Notes: generated by a model not told the origin, from the letters alone. Positions 8,196 through 18,092 are shown, counted from the first letter of the stretch. The stretch: DNA of 64,000 bases from Megasphaera elsdenii (GCF_020539865.1 NZ_JAJBQV010000004.1:44202-108201), one strand, 5' to 3'. Program-made: numbers and translations.

Positions 8196-10559
8196 TTAGA
8201 AATAGACCAGCGTGACACCGGCACCGCCGCCTTCTACGTCGTCGAGCTGGTATTTCTTGACGAACGGCTGGTCGTCGAGGAAGGCGTGGATCTGACGGCG
8301 CAGGGCCCCGCTGCCCTTGCCGTGGATGATCTTGACCGGGCTGAAGCCGGCGGCCAGGGCCTGGTCGAGGAAGCGTTCGACTTCCGGCAGGGCTTCGCTG
8401 AAAGTCTTGCCGATGATGTTCAACTCCGTCGCTACGCTGGACGTACGGATAGGCCGGTATGACGAAGCGGCAGCCGCTTTCTTTTCGGCCTGTTTTTCTT
8501 TCTTCAATTCGTCCAGGTACGGCGCGCTGACATCTTTGAACTTGACGCGGACCGTCATGCCCCGGACGGAGACGGTGAGCTGTTTGCTGCCGATGTCTTC
8601 GACCGTGCCGACACTGTCCAGGTTATTGACGAAGACCTGCTGGCCGACTTTCAGCTTCGACAGGTCGATGGGGTCGCGCTGAGGCTTTTCGGCTTCGGGC
8701 AGGGAAATCTGCTGGATGGCCCGGCGGGCCTTGTCGATAGCCTTGGCCTTTTCCCGGTCCGTCCCCTCTTTGGACTGGGCCTTCAGTTCACGGATAATCT
8801 TTTCCGCTTCGACGCGGAGGTTGCGCTTGAGGTCGACGGCATCGCGGCGGCTGGCGTCGATGATGTCCTGCCGCTTGGACGTGACCTTATCCTTTTCTTT
8901 GCGCAGATCGTCTTCCAGTTTCCGCGCTTCACGCAGGCGGTATTCTAGTTCAGCCTGTTCTTCATCCATCTTTTTGGCCTGTGCATTGAGCTGGGTCAGG
9001 ACTTTTTCCATATCCATGTCCTGAGCCTTGCTGCGCAGGTCTTTTGCTTTTTCCAGGATGTCCTTGGGCATACCCAGGCGTTCGCTGATGCTGAAAGCAT
9101 GAGAACTGCCAGCCGAACCGATGCGCAATTTATACGTCGGTTTCAGTGTTTCCATATCGAATTCGACGTGGCCGTTTTCGATGCCCGGCGTATTATAGGC
9201 ATAGTTCTTAAGGTCGTTGTAATGAGTGGTGACCATGACATACGACCCTTTCTGATAAAAGGCATCGAGGATGGCAATGGCAATGGCGCTGCCTTCGGCT
9301 GGATCCGTGCCGGAACCGAGTTCGTCTGCTAAGATGAGGTCGTCCGAGCCGCAGTGCTTGAGGATGTAGATGAGCTGCTTCATATGGCTGGAAAAAGTAC
9401 TCAAGTTCTGGGAAATGTCCTGTTCGTCGCCGATATCGGAAAATACGTCGCGGAAGACGGGCAGTTCCGACGATTCGCTGACAGGAATGAACAGGCCGGC
9501 TTGATGCATGAGGACCAAAAGGCCCAAGGTCTTCATGGAAACGGTTTTACCACCGGTGTTGGAGCCCGTAATGAGGAGGATGCGATAATCGCCGCCGATG
9601 ACAATGGTATTCGGCACGACGTGTTTGGCATCGATAAGAGGATGGCGGGCCTGGATGAGCTTGATTTCCCGCGTCTTAGAAACAGCCGGACGGCAGGCTT
9701 TCATCTTCAAGGCTAACTGCGCTTTGGCAAAGGCGAATTCCAGTTGGCCCACACACTTTGTACTGTCATACAATTCATGGTACTGCTGCTGTACTTTCGC
9801 TGTCAGACGGCGGAAAATGCGTTCGATTTCCTTCGTTTCGCCAATGCGTGCAGCTTGCAAGTCGTTATTGGCATTGACGATGGCCAACGGTTCGACATAG
9901 AGCGTCGAGCCACTGGCCGACGTATCATGGACGATACCCGGAAAAGCATGGCGGTATTCTTGCTTGATAGGAATGACATAACGGTTATTGCGCACTGTAA
10001 CCAGGGCATCTTGGAAATACTTCTGGTATTCCTTATTCTGCAAGACATTATTGACGTAGCGCTTGGTCTGCCGTTCCAGTTCGACGATGCGGCTGCGTAG
10101 GCGCATCAATTCCGGCGACGCATTGTCCCGTATTTGGCGATTGTTGTCAAAGACCGTCGCGAAAGAATGGGACAACTGGGAAAAATCGCCGATAACGTCG
10201 GCCTGTTCGGCCAGCTGAGGATATTCGGCGCCGCGGTCGGCAAAGAAAGACCGGATTTCCCCATAATGCTGAAGATTATTCCAGATATCGATACATTCAT
10301 GCGAATCAAGGATCACTTCGCGCTTAGCCTTTTCCAGAGACGGCCGGATATCGACGATGCCGCCGAAGGGCGTACTCGTTTCCGTCTGCATACAGCGGAC
10401 GGCTTCTTCTGTATCAGTCAGATTCCGTTCAATGACTTCGCTGTCGTTCACCGGTCTCAGGCGGCGGGCGATTTCCTTAGACAAACGGGACGGTGCCAGG
10501 CGGACCAGCATATTCTGGACCTGATAGAATCCCAAAATCCGCATACTTCTTTTATTCAT
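8196..10559 (-). CDS. mutS2: Endonuclease MutS2 (ribosome-rescue/recombination ATPase)
   Basis: A 787-residue MutS2. The ATPase has Walker A GSNTGGKT near residue 330 and Walker B/ABC region LADELGSGTDPAEGSAIA. A long charged coiled coil (about 510-610, rich in E, K, R) leads to the C-terminal Smr nuclease domain, seen from LNIIGKTFSEA to IIHGKGSGALRRQIHAFL. The mismatch-recognition domain of true MutS is absent. MutS2 acts on branched DNA and, in Bacillus, on collided ribosomes. The N-terminus MNKRSMRILGFYQV matches the family. It lies 20 bases after the U32 gene in the same direction, so the two are likely one operon. Confidence 0.96.
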   Translation of the reverse strand: MNKRSMRILGFYQVQNMLVRLAPSRLSKEIARRLRPVNDSEVIERNLTDTEEAVRCMQTETSTPFGGIVDIRPSLEKAKREVILDSHECIDIWNNLQHYGEIRSFFADRGAEYPQLAEQADVIGDFSQLSHSFATVFDNNRQIRDNASPELMRLRSRIVELERQTKRYVNNVLQNKEYQKYFQDALVTVRNNRYVIPIKQEYRHAFPGIVHDTSASGSTLYVEPLAIVNANNDLQAARIGETKEIERIFRRLTAKVQQQYHELYDSTKCVGQLEFAFAKAQLALKMKACRPAVSKTREIKLIQARHPLIDAKHVVPNTIVIGGDYRILLITGSNTGGKTVSMKTLGLLVLMHQAGLFIPVSESSELPVFRDVFSDIGDEQDISQNLSTFSSHMKQLIYILKHCGSDDLILADELGSGTDPAEGSAIAIAILDAFYQKGSYVMVTTHYNDLKNYAYNTPGIENGHVEFDMETLKPTYKLRIGSAGSSHAFSISERLGMPKDILEKAKDLRSKAQDMDMEKVLTQLNAQAKKMDEEQAELEYRLREARKLEDDLRKEKDKVTSKRQDIIDASRRDAVDLKRNLRVEAEKIIRELKAQSKEGTDREKAKAIDKARRAIQQISLPEAEKPQRDPIDLSKLKVGQQVFVNNLDSVGTVEDIGSKQLTVSVRGMTVRVKFKDVSAPYLDELKKEKQAEKKAAAASSYRPIRTSSVATELNIIGKTFSEALPEVERFLDQALAAGFSPVKIIHGKGSGALRRQIHAFLDDQPFVKKYQLDDVEGGGAGVTLVYF

Positions 10560-10579
10560 AAATCATACTACTCCTATTA

Positions 10580-12772
10580 TTATAAAATTCCGTGGAAGAA
10601 ATGGCCCCGCGTCACCGTCTGGTCTTCCTTCCCTAAGAGCATCGTTTCCGTCCCATCGCAGAGGCGGCGGTAACGGCTGACTTGCTGGCCGATCCACTGA
10701 GGATTGCGGCCGCGGCCTTCGATGCGGATGGCGGCGATGCCAGCGCGGCGCAAGTCTTTATAATACGGCGCCATATCCAGGTCACGGCTGTTGAGGATAT
10801 GGTTACGGCAATACTGGTCAGTAACGACAGGGAACGTTTCATCCCGCCGGTCCCGTAAGGCATAGGCACCGCGGGCACAGACTCCAGGGCATCCTTTCTT
10901 CTGGCCCTTGCCAGCAAAGGAAGACATAACACACGATTCGGTGACCATCATTTCTGCCCGCCCCTGGATGACGGCTTCAATGGGACAGCCGCTCTGGCGG
11001 ACCATCTCCTTCATCTGGCGCAGTGTCGCTTCGACAGACGCTGTCACGGCAGTACAGCCCAAAGCCGTATAGACTTGGGCTGCCTGGCTGTTGAAAATAT
11101 TGAGGGACCAGTCCGCCCGGACTGGCAGGGTGACGTTCAAATCTTCCAACATCGTAAAGACGGCCATAGCCCCAGCATAGATACCATCGATGCCAGCGGC
11201 AATAGCCCGTTCCAGTTCATTCTGGACAGCTGCCCGGTGTTCTTCGCGGACGATACGCGGCGTAGCCGCCCACAGGGCAGCCCCTTGTTCATGCGCTGCC
11301 TGGACGGCGGCCTGCCAAGCCTTGGTATCAAAGGGATGGTGATGATACGATTCGCCGCCGAAGAGGATGATATCAGCGCCATGAGCTACAGCCGCGGCGA
11401 CGCCGTCGACACTGTCACAGCGGACGATGAGCTCCATGGCCTGAACAGGTTCATCCGGACAGGCCGGAGACTGCCAAGCCGAGGGCGTACCAGCTGCGGG
11501 CCGCGGATAATCAGCCAGGATACAGTCGATTAAAGACTGTACAGCCTGACGGCGAAGGCCGTTGAGGACGCTGGCCGGAATCATCTTCGTTTCATCCCAG
11601 ACGGTCACACTGGCCAGGACAAAAGGCGTGTCGCCCAAGCGGCCGACCTGTCCCTGGACATAATCGGCCGTCGCTGGCCGTTGACGGGCCGGTTCAGGCT
11701 GGAAATCGGCCACAGCCGATGCAGTATGGCCATTTTCATCCCACAAAGTCAATCGCAAATTCCCATCTTCTGCCACATCGACGTGGCCGTAGATGGAAAG
11801 CTTTCGAGTCAAGCCGCCGACTACGTCGTCGGCCGTCTGCCGGCCCGATGGATTCCACTCAGCCAGTGTATGGCGGCTGACGCAATTTCCGAGAAAATCG
11901 GCTTGATAACTGCGATTAAAAGCGCTTTCCAAAAGGGCTGCCGCTTCCCGATGAGCTGCCTTTCGCTGCTGCGGACTCTGGTAATGGGCATCGATGACCT
12001 TTCGGTACGCTGAAACGACAGTCCGCACATACGTATCGCCCTTCATGCGGCCTTCGATTTTAAAAGACGTAACACCGGCATCGAGCAATTCATCAATATA
12101 ATCGAGGGACTTCAAATCTTTTAAGCTGAGGACATACGCTTCGTGTTTCATGACAGGTTCGCCATCACAGAGCAGGGTATATGGCTGACGGCAGGGCTGG
12201 GCACAGGCGCCTCGGTTGCCGCTGCGGCCGCCGAGGAAACTGCTCATCAGGCACTGGCCAGAATAAGCCATGCACGACGCACCGTGGATGAAAACTTCAA
12301 TGGGAATAGACGATTGCGAACAGATGAAGCGGATTTCCTGAGCCGACAACTCACGCGACAAGACAGCCTGTGTGAAGCCATTAGCTTCCAAGAAACGGAC
12401 GCCGTCCCAATCGGCTACCGTCATCTGCGTACTGCCGTGAAGTGGCAGGTTGGGCGCGACTTTCCGGGCCAGGGCCGCTACGGCCAGGTCCTGGACGATG
12501 ATGCCATCGACGCCGAACGAGTCGAGGCGTTGCAAATACGCAGACAAAGCCTCTAATTCCGTGTCAGCCATAAGGATGTTGACGGTGACATAGACTTTGA
12601 CGCCAAATAAATGAGCCGTCCGGACAGCCTGGCCGATTTCGGCATCGTCGAGATTATGAGCAAATTTGCGGGCATTGAAACCTTTCCCGCCAAAATAAAC
12701 GGCATCGGCACCGGCGTCAATGGCGGTGAGTACATTTTCTAAAGAGCCTGCCGGGGCTAATAATTCTGCCAT
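10580..12772 (-). CDS. U32 family protein with two U32 modules (RlhA/YdcP-like)
   Basis: A 730-residue protein. The N-terminal module (about 1-290) opens MAELLAPAGSLENVLTAIDA and carries the iron-sulfur pattern C-x6-C-x15-C-x3-C (SCMAYSGQC, then GACAQPC). A DUF3656-like middle region follows. The C-terminal third (about 430-730) is a second U32-like module with a changed cysteine set: the first position is replaced, while SCVMSSFAG, KGCPGVC and a late QYCRN cysteine remain. Known U32 proteins (RlhA, TrhP) hydroxylate RNA bases using prephenate-linked chemistry; RlhA modifies 23S rRNA C2501. RNA hydroxylation is thus the best guess, not peptidase activity. Starts 28 bases after the upstream dehydrogenase gene. 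Confidence 0.85.
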   Translation of the reverse strand: MAELLAPAGSLENVLTAIDAGADAVYFGGKGFNARKFAHNLDDAEIGQAVRTAHLFGVKVYVTVNILMADTELEALSAYLQRLDSFGVDGIIVQDLAVAALARKVAPNLPLHGSTQMTVADWDGVRFLEANGFTQAVLSRELSAQEIRFICSQSSIPIEVFIHGASCMAYSGQCLMSSFLGGRSGNRGACAQPCRQPYTLLCDGEPVMKHEAYVLSLKDLKSLDYIDELLDAGVTSFKIEGRMKGDTYVRTVVSAYRKVIDAHYQSPQQRKAAHREAAALLESAFNRSYQADFLGNCVSRHTLAEWNPSGRQTADDVVGGLTRKLSIYGHVDVAEDGNLRLTLWDENGHTASAVADFQPEPARQRPATADYVQGQVGRLGDTPFVLASVTVWDETKMIPASVLNGLRRQAVQSLIDCILADYPRPAAGTPSAWQSPACPDEPVQAMELIVRCDSVDGVAAAVAHGADIILFGGESYHHHPFDTKAWQAAVQAAHEQGAALWAATPRIVREEHRAAVQNELERAIAAGIDGIYAGAMAVFTMLEDLNVTLPVRADWSLNIFNSQAAQVYTALGCTAVTASVEATLRQMKEMVRQSGCPIEAVIQGRAEMMVTESCVMSSFAGKGQKKGCPGVCARGAYALRDRRDETFPVVTDQYCRNHILNSRDLDMAPYYKDLRRAGIAAIRIEGRGRNPQWIGQQVSRYRRLCDGTETMLLGKEDQTVTRGHFFHGIL

Positions 12773-12800
12773 GAAATTCCTCCTGTGATAATAATAATTT

Positions 12801-13895
12801 TTATTTTACAACCAACTTGCGGTATATATCTGTCAGCAATTCCGCCGTGACCGGATACGGCGTGCGCTGGACGCCGCCAGTGGGCAAAGTCATGGTGACA
12901 AATTTCTTGATTTCTTCGTCACTCAAGTCGACCGTATCGCCCATGAGATCCTCCATGAGAGCCGTAAAATCGTCGAGACCAGCCAAGCCCAGGATAGCCC
13001 AGACCTTTTCAGCCTTATCGGCCATCGTTTCTTCCATGAGCTTCATGTATGCCGGCAGGAGCAGGCCATTGGCCCGGCCGTGGCTAAGTCCTTTATAATA
13101 CGTCAGCATATAGCCCATACTGTGGACCATCGTCGTCCCCGTCTGGGCAATAGTGATGCCGGCCAGGGTCGACCCATAGAGCAGGTCTTCCCGGACGACA
13201 GGCGAAACATCGCCTTTGAGATCCGTCAAGTGGACGCCGAGGAAACGCATAGCCTCTTCCGCCCAGACATCGCTCATCGGCGTCGATTCCGTGGACATAT
13301 AGCCTTCGACAGCGTGGGACAAGGCATCAATGGCTGTATCAACCATAACCGTTTCAGGGACGCTTTCCGTAAAAGCCGGATCCACAAAGGCATACGTTGG
13401 GAAAATGAGAGGCGTGTTGATAGACTGCTTGGTTCCGGCCTTGGGATTCGTCAAGACACTGACCTTGGTCACTTCACTGCCCGTGCCAGCCGTCGTCGGT
13501 ACGGCAACAATGGGCAAAGGCTTGCGGTACGGTCCCGTGAACAGCTGTTCATCATCCAGCTCATTCGTGCAGACCAAGGCGATGGCCTTAGCCGCATCCA
13601 TAGGCGAACCGCCGCCAATACCGATGACGAAATCAACACCCTTTTCCGAAGCAAAGGCAGCGGCCTTGCGAATCGTCGCCACAGACGGATTATTTTCGAC
13701 CTCATCAAAAAGGAACCAGGAAATCCCCAATTCATCCAGCTTTTCCACGACAGCCGCCTGAGAACCATTGACCTTGGCCGAATGACGGCCTGTGACCAAC
13801 AGCGCTTTCCGTCCCAAGTCAGCCAGCACCTCGCCAGACTGGGCCACGCAGGCCTTTCCAAAAAATACCTTCGTCGGCATATAATACGTAAACAT
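12801..13895 (-). CDS. Iron-containing alcohol dehydrogenase
   Basis: A 364-residue group III alcohol dehydrogenase. The NAD(P)-binding motif is GIGGGSPMDAAKAIA near residue 95; VPTTAGTGSEVT follows. Iron-binding histidines are in DALSHAVEGYMS and HSMGYMLTYYKGLSHGRANG. The family reduces aldehydes such as butyraldehyde or oxidises short alcohols; the actual substrate is not readable. I start at the ATG at 13893-13895 (MFTYYMPTKVFFG), which has GAAGGGGGAA just upstream; a longer frame upstream lacks a site. It probably leads an operon with the U32 and mutS2 genes, though function does not link them. Confidence 0.9.
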   Translation of the reverse strand: MFTYYMPTKVFFGKACVAQSGEVLADLGRKALLVTGRHSAKVNGSQAAVVEKLDELGISWFLFDEVENNPSVATIRKAAAFASEKGVDFVIGIGGGSPMDAAKAIALVCTNELDDEQLFTGPYRKPLPIVAVPTTAGTGSEVTKVSVLTNPKAGTKQSINTPLIFPTYAFVDPAFTESVPETVMVDTAIDALSHAVEGYMSTESTPMSDVWAEEAMRFLGVHLTDLKGDVSPVVREDLLYGSTLAGITIAQTGTTMVHSMGYMLTYYKGLSHGRANGLLLPAYMKLMEETMADKAEKVWAILGLAGLDDFTALMEDLMGDTVDLSDEEIKKFVTMTLPTGGVQRTPYPVTAELLTDIYRKLVVK

Positions 13896-13971
13896 GAAGA
13901 TTCCCCCTTCACAGCACAAACAGTTTAGTTTCCTATCCATTTTATCATCTTTACGGCGTCGGGGCTAGTAG

Positions 13972-14108
13972 TAAAAAAGGACTGCCGCTTCATGCGACAG
14001 CCCTTTTCGTGGTTCGTTTGGCGTGGTTCGTTTGCCGAAGTTTCAAATTCGAACTGAAAAAAGAGGCTGCGCATAAAGGGAATATCCTTCATGCGGCAAC
14101 CTCTTCTG
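13972..14108 (-). terminator. Two tandem terminators after rpsI, with 7-bp repeats between them
   Basis: The first hairpin downstream of rpsI (14058-14108) has stem GAGGTTGCCGCATGAAGG and ends in T6 on the minus strand. The second (13972-14007) has stem GGGCTGTCGC/GCGGCAGTCC and also ends in T6. Between them lie heptamers GTGGTTC, GTTTGGC, GTGGTTC, GTTTGCC (about 14011-14038). Confidence 0.8.
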
Positions 14109-14144
14109 TTTGCATAGGTTTTTCGAAAATCTCTTGAAAAAAGA

Positions 14145-14537
14145 TTAACGTTTCGAGAACTGGGAAGCCTTACGAGCTTTCTTGAGACCGTATTTACGGC
14201 GTTCTTTTTCACGCGGGTCGCGTGTGAGGAAACCAGCTTTTTTGAGAGCCTGACGGAAATCGCCGTCGACTTCCAAAAGGGCACGGCTGATGCCGTGACG
14301 AATTGCGCCGGCCTGGCCGGACGGACCACCGCCTTTAACGTCAGCAATGACGTCATACTGTTCGTTTACGCCAGTAAGTACGAGCGGCTGTCTAATAACC
14401 AATTCCAGTGTCTTACGACCGAAATATTCATTCAATTCTTTTTTGTTGACTGTGATTTTACCCTGACCCGGAACCAGACGAACTCTAGCAACGGATGTCT
14501 TTCTACGGCCAGTGCCGTAGTACTGTGCTACTGCCAT
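14145..14537 (-). CDS. rpsI: 30S ribosomal protein S9 (uS9)
   Basis: A 130-residue protein with the family start [18 protein letters not shown] and the conserved basic tail ending QFSKR, which reaches the ribosomal P site. AYNEYFGR-type sequence is present as ELNEYFGRK, and [20 protein letters not shown] is the core motif. It follows rplM by 22 bases, the universal pairing. Confidence 0.97.
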   Translation of the reverse strand: MAVAQYYGTGRRKTSVARVRLVPGQGKITVNKKELNEYFGRKTLELVIRQPLVLTGVNEQYDVIADVKGGGPSGQAGAIRHGISRALLEVDGDFRQALKKAGFLTRDPREKERRKYGLKKARKASQFSKR

Positions 14538-14559
14538 GAAATCTTCCTCCCGGTATTAA

Positions 14560-15000
14560 TTAGCGAATGTTTAACTTCAAAACTTCAGGTTTCTGAGCCT
14601 GATGCGGATGTTCGGCACCTGCATAAACGTTCAGTTTACGGTACATCTGTTCACCCAATTTATTTTTCGGGAGCATGCCGCGAACTGCCATTTCAACAAC
14701 GCGTTCCGGACGTGCTTCGAGCATATGACCGGCCTGAGTGAATTTAGCTCCACCGGGATAACCGGAATGATGGAAATAGGTTTTCTGGATTAATTTCTTA
14801 CCTGTTAATTTAACCTTTGCTGCGTTTACTACGATTACATAATCGCCTGTATCAACATGCGGGGTAAAAGTAGGTTTATGTTTTCCCCGAAGAATTTTAG
14901 CTACTTCGGCAGCAAGACGGCCTAATGTCTGGCCTTCAGCATCAACAACAAACCATTTACGTTCGATGTTGCCTGCATTAGCCATAAATGTAGTTTTCAT
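14560..15000 (-). CDS. rplM: 50S ribosomal protein L13 (uL13)
   Basis: A 146-residue protein with [15 protein letters not shown] near residue 16, [16 protein letters not shown] and [12 protein letters not shown], all L13 hallmarks. The start is ATG with GGGAGGAATT upstream. First gene of the rplM-rpsI operon, preceded by a consensus promoter and a short structured leader. Confidence 0.97.
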   Translation of the reverse strand: MKTTFMANAGNIERKWFVVDAEGQTLGRLAAEVAKILRGKHKPTFTPHVDTGDYVIVVNAAKVKLTGKKLIQKTYFHHSGYPGGAKFTQAGHMLEARPERVVEMAVRGMLPKNKLGEQMYRKLNVYAGAEHPHQAQKPEVLKLNIR

Positions 15001-15125
15001 GCTGTGTAATTCCTCCCTGAATTTAACTAACTGACCAAGCTTTTGGTGCTCTTTCTCCGGGGCTAAGTGGAGTCCAAGTGAAAAGCTTACCTATTTATTT
15101 TACAGATTTAGGCATACCTTGTCAA
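15001..15125 (-). promoter_or_regulatory. Promoter and probable L13 leader of rplM-rpsI
   Basis: On the minus strand TTGACA (15120-15125) and TAAAAT (15097-15102) have an ideal 17-base spacer. The leader of about 85 bases from roughly 15090 to 15001 contains TTGGACTCCACTTAGCCCC and a GC-rich core. Firmicutes rplM mRNAs carry an autoregulatory L13 leader; I assign this by position and length, not by a structure match. Confidence 0.65.
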
Positions 15126-15324
15126 GCTTTTTTTCTGCTAGTTCATCAAGTTGGGAGCCGACGGCCCACCCACTGGTCACAGTCCACCGTTCGCCTCGGG
15201 CTCAAATGCCGCTATGCGGCATCAAACTCAAATTGACGATATCGCCCCTCGAGTGACCCTCGGCTCGTAGAGAAAACCCCGCTTGGGGCTATCGTAGGGG
15301 CCGCCGAAAACATGCTAACTGACC
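15126..15324. repeat. Gene-free stretch with small palindromes
   Basis: No gene is visible. It holds short inverted repeats: ATGCCGC-T-ATGCGGCAT-like (about 15210-15226), CCCCGCTTGGGG (about 15280-15291), and a GTAGGGGCCGCC segment (15294-15305) resembling the REP-like elements near 8 kb. Confidence 0.5.
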
Positions 15325-16386
15325 CTAAATCAATTTATTTTGTTTGGCCAGTTTTTCAATCATGGACAACGATAGTTTGCTATACTTTGCCACTTTATCC
15401 AAGGCCATCCCATCTTTTAACAGTTCGAGAGCGAATTCCAATTTCCCTTCGGTTCGGCCTTCCGCTTTACCTTCTCGCCTACCTTCTGCTCTACCTTCTT
15501 TTCTGCCTTTTTCCCATCCTTCTTGCTTGCCTTTCATCAAGCCATCTTCGTATATTCCTTCTCCTAAGTTGCACATGACTGCCAAATCCCCCTCTCCTTC
15601 TTGTGTCAAATCAATCCCAAAATCATTATGCAGGGTCGTAATCTTTTCACTGGCGTTCTTTGACGATTTGAACATCAAATCCAATAGATTTATCAGCTGG
15701 TCCTTGACTTTGCTGTTTCCCAGATAGACAAAGATGATGCCCATGAGGTCATAATTCTGACAAGGTTCCTTGTAGCGGTGCAATAAATGCTGTTCTTTCA
15801 GCTGGTAGCGGTTGATAGCACTTTTTCCCTGTGGGGCTTCCATGCAAATCCAAATGGTATAGACCTTCTTTATTTTATCGTAGTCGCTATTGATGAATTC
15901 AGTCCCTTTTTGCGAAGAAATCAAGCGGCTGGCATAATAGACAGCTCTTTTTAATAGAGGATAGGTATCTCCGGTCTTCTTTTTCGGGTTCAATCGTTTT
16001 TGTGCTTCTACATTGATGATTAGGGTAATAAGCTCATTGGTTTCCGGTGCCTTCGCCCGAAACAAGATGTCAAAGACGATGCTGCCTTCCGTTATGCTGT
16101 TATCTTCATTCTGCGCCCCTTTGATTTTCGGCGTATCCTGCCGCTCTAAGGCGTGTCTAACCGCGTTCGTTTTGTCCTTAGAGACCGGAACCGTACTAAC
16201 TTCCGGCGTCCCTTCGATGTAGATATTGGCAATATCGTCGAGGCTAGCCGATTCAAATTCAGGAACCGTCCGTTTCAAGATATAAGCCAGCACCTTTTTC
16301 TGCGACAAAACGCCTTTCGCTGCTTGATCGTAATCCAGCGCCCCTGCCAGCTGGTCCTTTACATCCTGTATTATCTCTTCATTCAT
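15325..16386 (-). CDS. Rpn-family recombination-promoting nuclease / PD-(D/E)XK transposase-like protein
   Basis: A 353-residue protein. A PD-(D/E)XK nuclease core is visible around residues 100-130: GSIVFDILFRA supplies the aspartate, and LIINVEAQK supplies the E-x-Q/K pair. The region KRAVYYASRLISSQKG is typical of the family. Near the C-terminus (about 285-325) is a run of GRxEG units (GRKEGRAEGRREGKAEG) of the kind that varies in length in Rpn proteins. Rpn nucleases promote RecA-independent recombination and may act in phage defence. Start at ATG 16384-16386, 8 bases after AGGAGG. It opens the accessory region and is not linked to its neighbours by function. Confidence 0.85.
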   Translation of the reverse strand: MNEEIIQDVKDQLAGALDYDQAAKGVLSQKKVLAYILKRTVPEFESASLDDIANIYIEGTPEVSTVPVSKDKTNAVRHALERQDTPKIKGAQNEDNSITEGSIVFDILFRAKAPETNELITLIINVEAQKRLNPKKKTGDTYPLLKRAVYYASRLISSQKGTEFINSDYDKIKKVYTIWICMEAPQGKSAINRYQLKEQHLLHRYKEPCQNYDLMGIIFVYLGNSKVKDQLINLLDLMFKSSKNASEKITTLHNDFGIDLTQEGEGDLAVMCNLGEGIYEDGLMKGKQEGWEKGRKEGRAEGRREGKAEGRTEGKLEFALELLKDGMALDKVAKYSKLSLSMIEKLAKQNKLI

Positions 16387-16617
16387 CGGCCACACCTCCT
16401 TTTGACCTCATTGTACCAAATTTTAATTTCTTTGTACAACCAGGAAATCGTTCGGACTCCTTTCGTATGTGTTTGATCTAAACTTATTATACAACAAGGA
16501 GCTCCTTCTCTTTTTATATTTTCTTTAATGCATTAAAGTTTCCCCACAACTATTTTACACCATCGAAGACCGTGGCTAGTGTCAGCAATCTACAGTTCCA
16601 TCTGCAACCCAAATAAG

Positions 16618-16938
16618 GTAAGCGGAAAATAAATCAGTATATAGAAAAAGCCCCAGACTTATGCTATCCTTTCTTCATAAGTCTGAGGCTTTGATTCTAT
16701 TTATTCTTTTTTCCTGGAACTTTGTTGCCCAAGGCAGGTATTGATCCAAGGTTTCGGCATCTTTGAAGTTTGCTATATTCGGCAGCTTTTCAAAAAGGTA
16801 TTTCAGATACCGTTCGGGGTCCAAGCCGTTGGCTTTGGCTGTTTCAATCAGGCTGTAGACGAGGGGGTGTAAAATAGTTTGTGTAACCCGGTTATTGCAC
16901 AAATCTAATTTATCCTCCATAATGGGGTAATCAAACAT
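16618..16938 (-). pseudogene. IS66-family transposase remnant
   Basis: An 87-residue reading frame (16675-16938, minus) ends with the typical IS66 transposase C-terminus: YSLIETAKANGLDPERYLKY, then LFEKLPN and LDQYLPW. The part before it (MEDKLDLCNNRV) matches the conserved IDNNRAE region, but the stretch that normally separates these two is deleted and everything upstream is gone. A terminator-like stem (CCCCAGACTTATG, about 16651-16690) overlaps the last codons. GTAAGCG at 16618-16624 matches the usual IS66 terminal start and may mark the element's end. Non-functional. Confidence 0.78.
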
Positions 16939-16952
16939 TAAGGATGGTACTC

Positions 16953-17821
16953 ATGACGAAACGTAAAAAAATCTACGCCGACATTCGGAGAACAAATTGC
17001 TCAGCAGATTCTTGAAAACTATGATCTTAAAAATGCCCAGGACATACAGGATGCCTTGAAGCAGGTTTTCGGCCCTATCCTATCCTTTCCTTTATAGACT
17101 CATATACGTTTCTATGCGGACAGAACGCGGTATCCGCCAGGTCGCTGTCTATGTGATGCTGGCTTACGATACCAATGAGTACAAAGACGTACTGGGCCTT
17201 TGGATTAACGAAACGGAAAGTAAGCATGTCTGGATGCAGATTTTCGATGAGCTCAAAGCCCGCGGCATCGAGGATTTAGGCATTCTCTCGATTGATGGTG
17301 TATCCGGCTTGGAGGAGGGCGCAAAGGCTATTTTCCCGAACGTCACGGTGCAGCGTTGCATCGTCCATCTCGTACGAAACTCGATTCGTTATATTCCCCG
17401 GAAGCAGTGGAGTGCTTTCACGAAGCAGCTGAAAGGGATTTATGGTGCGGTAAGCGTGGAAGAAGCACGGCGGGGGTTCGACCAGTTTAAGCAGGACTGG
17501 CAGGGGTATCCCGGCGCCGGCGCCGTCTGGGAAAACAACGTCCAACACGTCGAGCAGCTTTTTAATTATGGCAGTGCCGTACGCAAGGCAATGTATACAA
17601 CCAACACCATTGAAAGCGTAAATGCCAGCTTCCGCAAGGTTACGAAGAAAGGTTCATTTCCTAATGAAGACGCTGTTTTTAAAATCTTCTACCTTCGTAT
17701 TCTGGAACTCTACAAGAAATGGAATTCACATCGTCTATCCAATTGGGCGATGATTCGAAACCAGCTGCTTATTGACGAACGGCTTGGCCCTCTGATGGAA
17801 AAATACGACAAAGACTTCTAA
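16953..17821 (+). pseudogene. IS256-family (mutator type) transposase remnant, frameshifted and internally deleted
   Basis: The N-terminus starts at ATG 16953 (MTKRKK) with AAGGATGG upstream. After a run of seven A the frame must shift by one base to read STPTFGEQIAQQILENY and KNAQDIQDALKQVFGPI, the normal IS256 start. About 75 residues are then missing, including the first catalytic aspartate. The rest is open from about 17090 to 17821 and includes SIDGVSGLEEGAK (second Asp), QRCIVHLVRNS and TTNTIESVNASFRK (catalytic Glu). The right end (AATTTACACAAAATCCTTGAC, from 17825) resembles IS256-type termini. The DDE triad is incomplete, so it cannot transpose by itself. Confidence 0.85.
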
Positions 17822-18020
17822 AAAATTTACACAAAATCCTTGACATACCGAGCATTTTTTATTTCCAAAAGTGTCAAACTTAGGATTATAATAAGCTAAT
17901 AGTGTCTCGTCAACAAAGCATGAATTATTAGCCATATAATTTTGATGATTTATATATAATGGTGTTTAAGTATATTACATAGTGGCCTCAAGATACGCCT
18001 CAAGCCACTGTAACTCAATT

Positions 18021-18062
18021 AAAAAAAGACTGTTTACAACGATTGCCATTGTAAACAGTCTG
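18021..18062 (-). terminator. Terminator of the sigma-factor gene
   Basis: Stem AGACTGTTTACAA / TTGTAAACAGTCT with loop around GATTGCCA, followed on the minus strand by T7. A second short hairpin (AGTGGC...GCCACT, about 17981-18009) lies beyond it. The rest of 17822-18092 is AT-rich with no gene. Confidence 0.85.
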
Positions 18063-18092
18063 TATGACATGCATTAGTGTTATATTTATGTA

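Noticed and set aside
15450..15530. GRxEG coding repeat as a possible regulatory DNA repeat
   Set aside because: It stays in frame inside the Rpn-type nuclease gene and is a known variable feature of that family's C-terminus.
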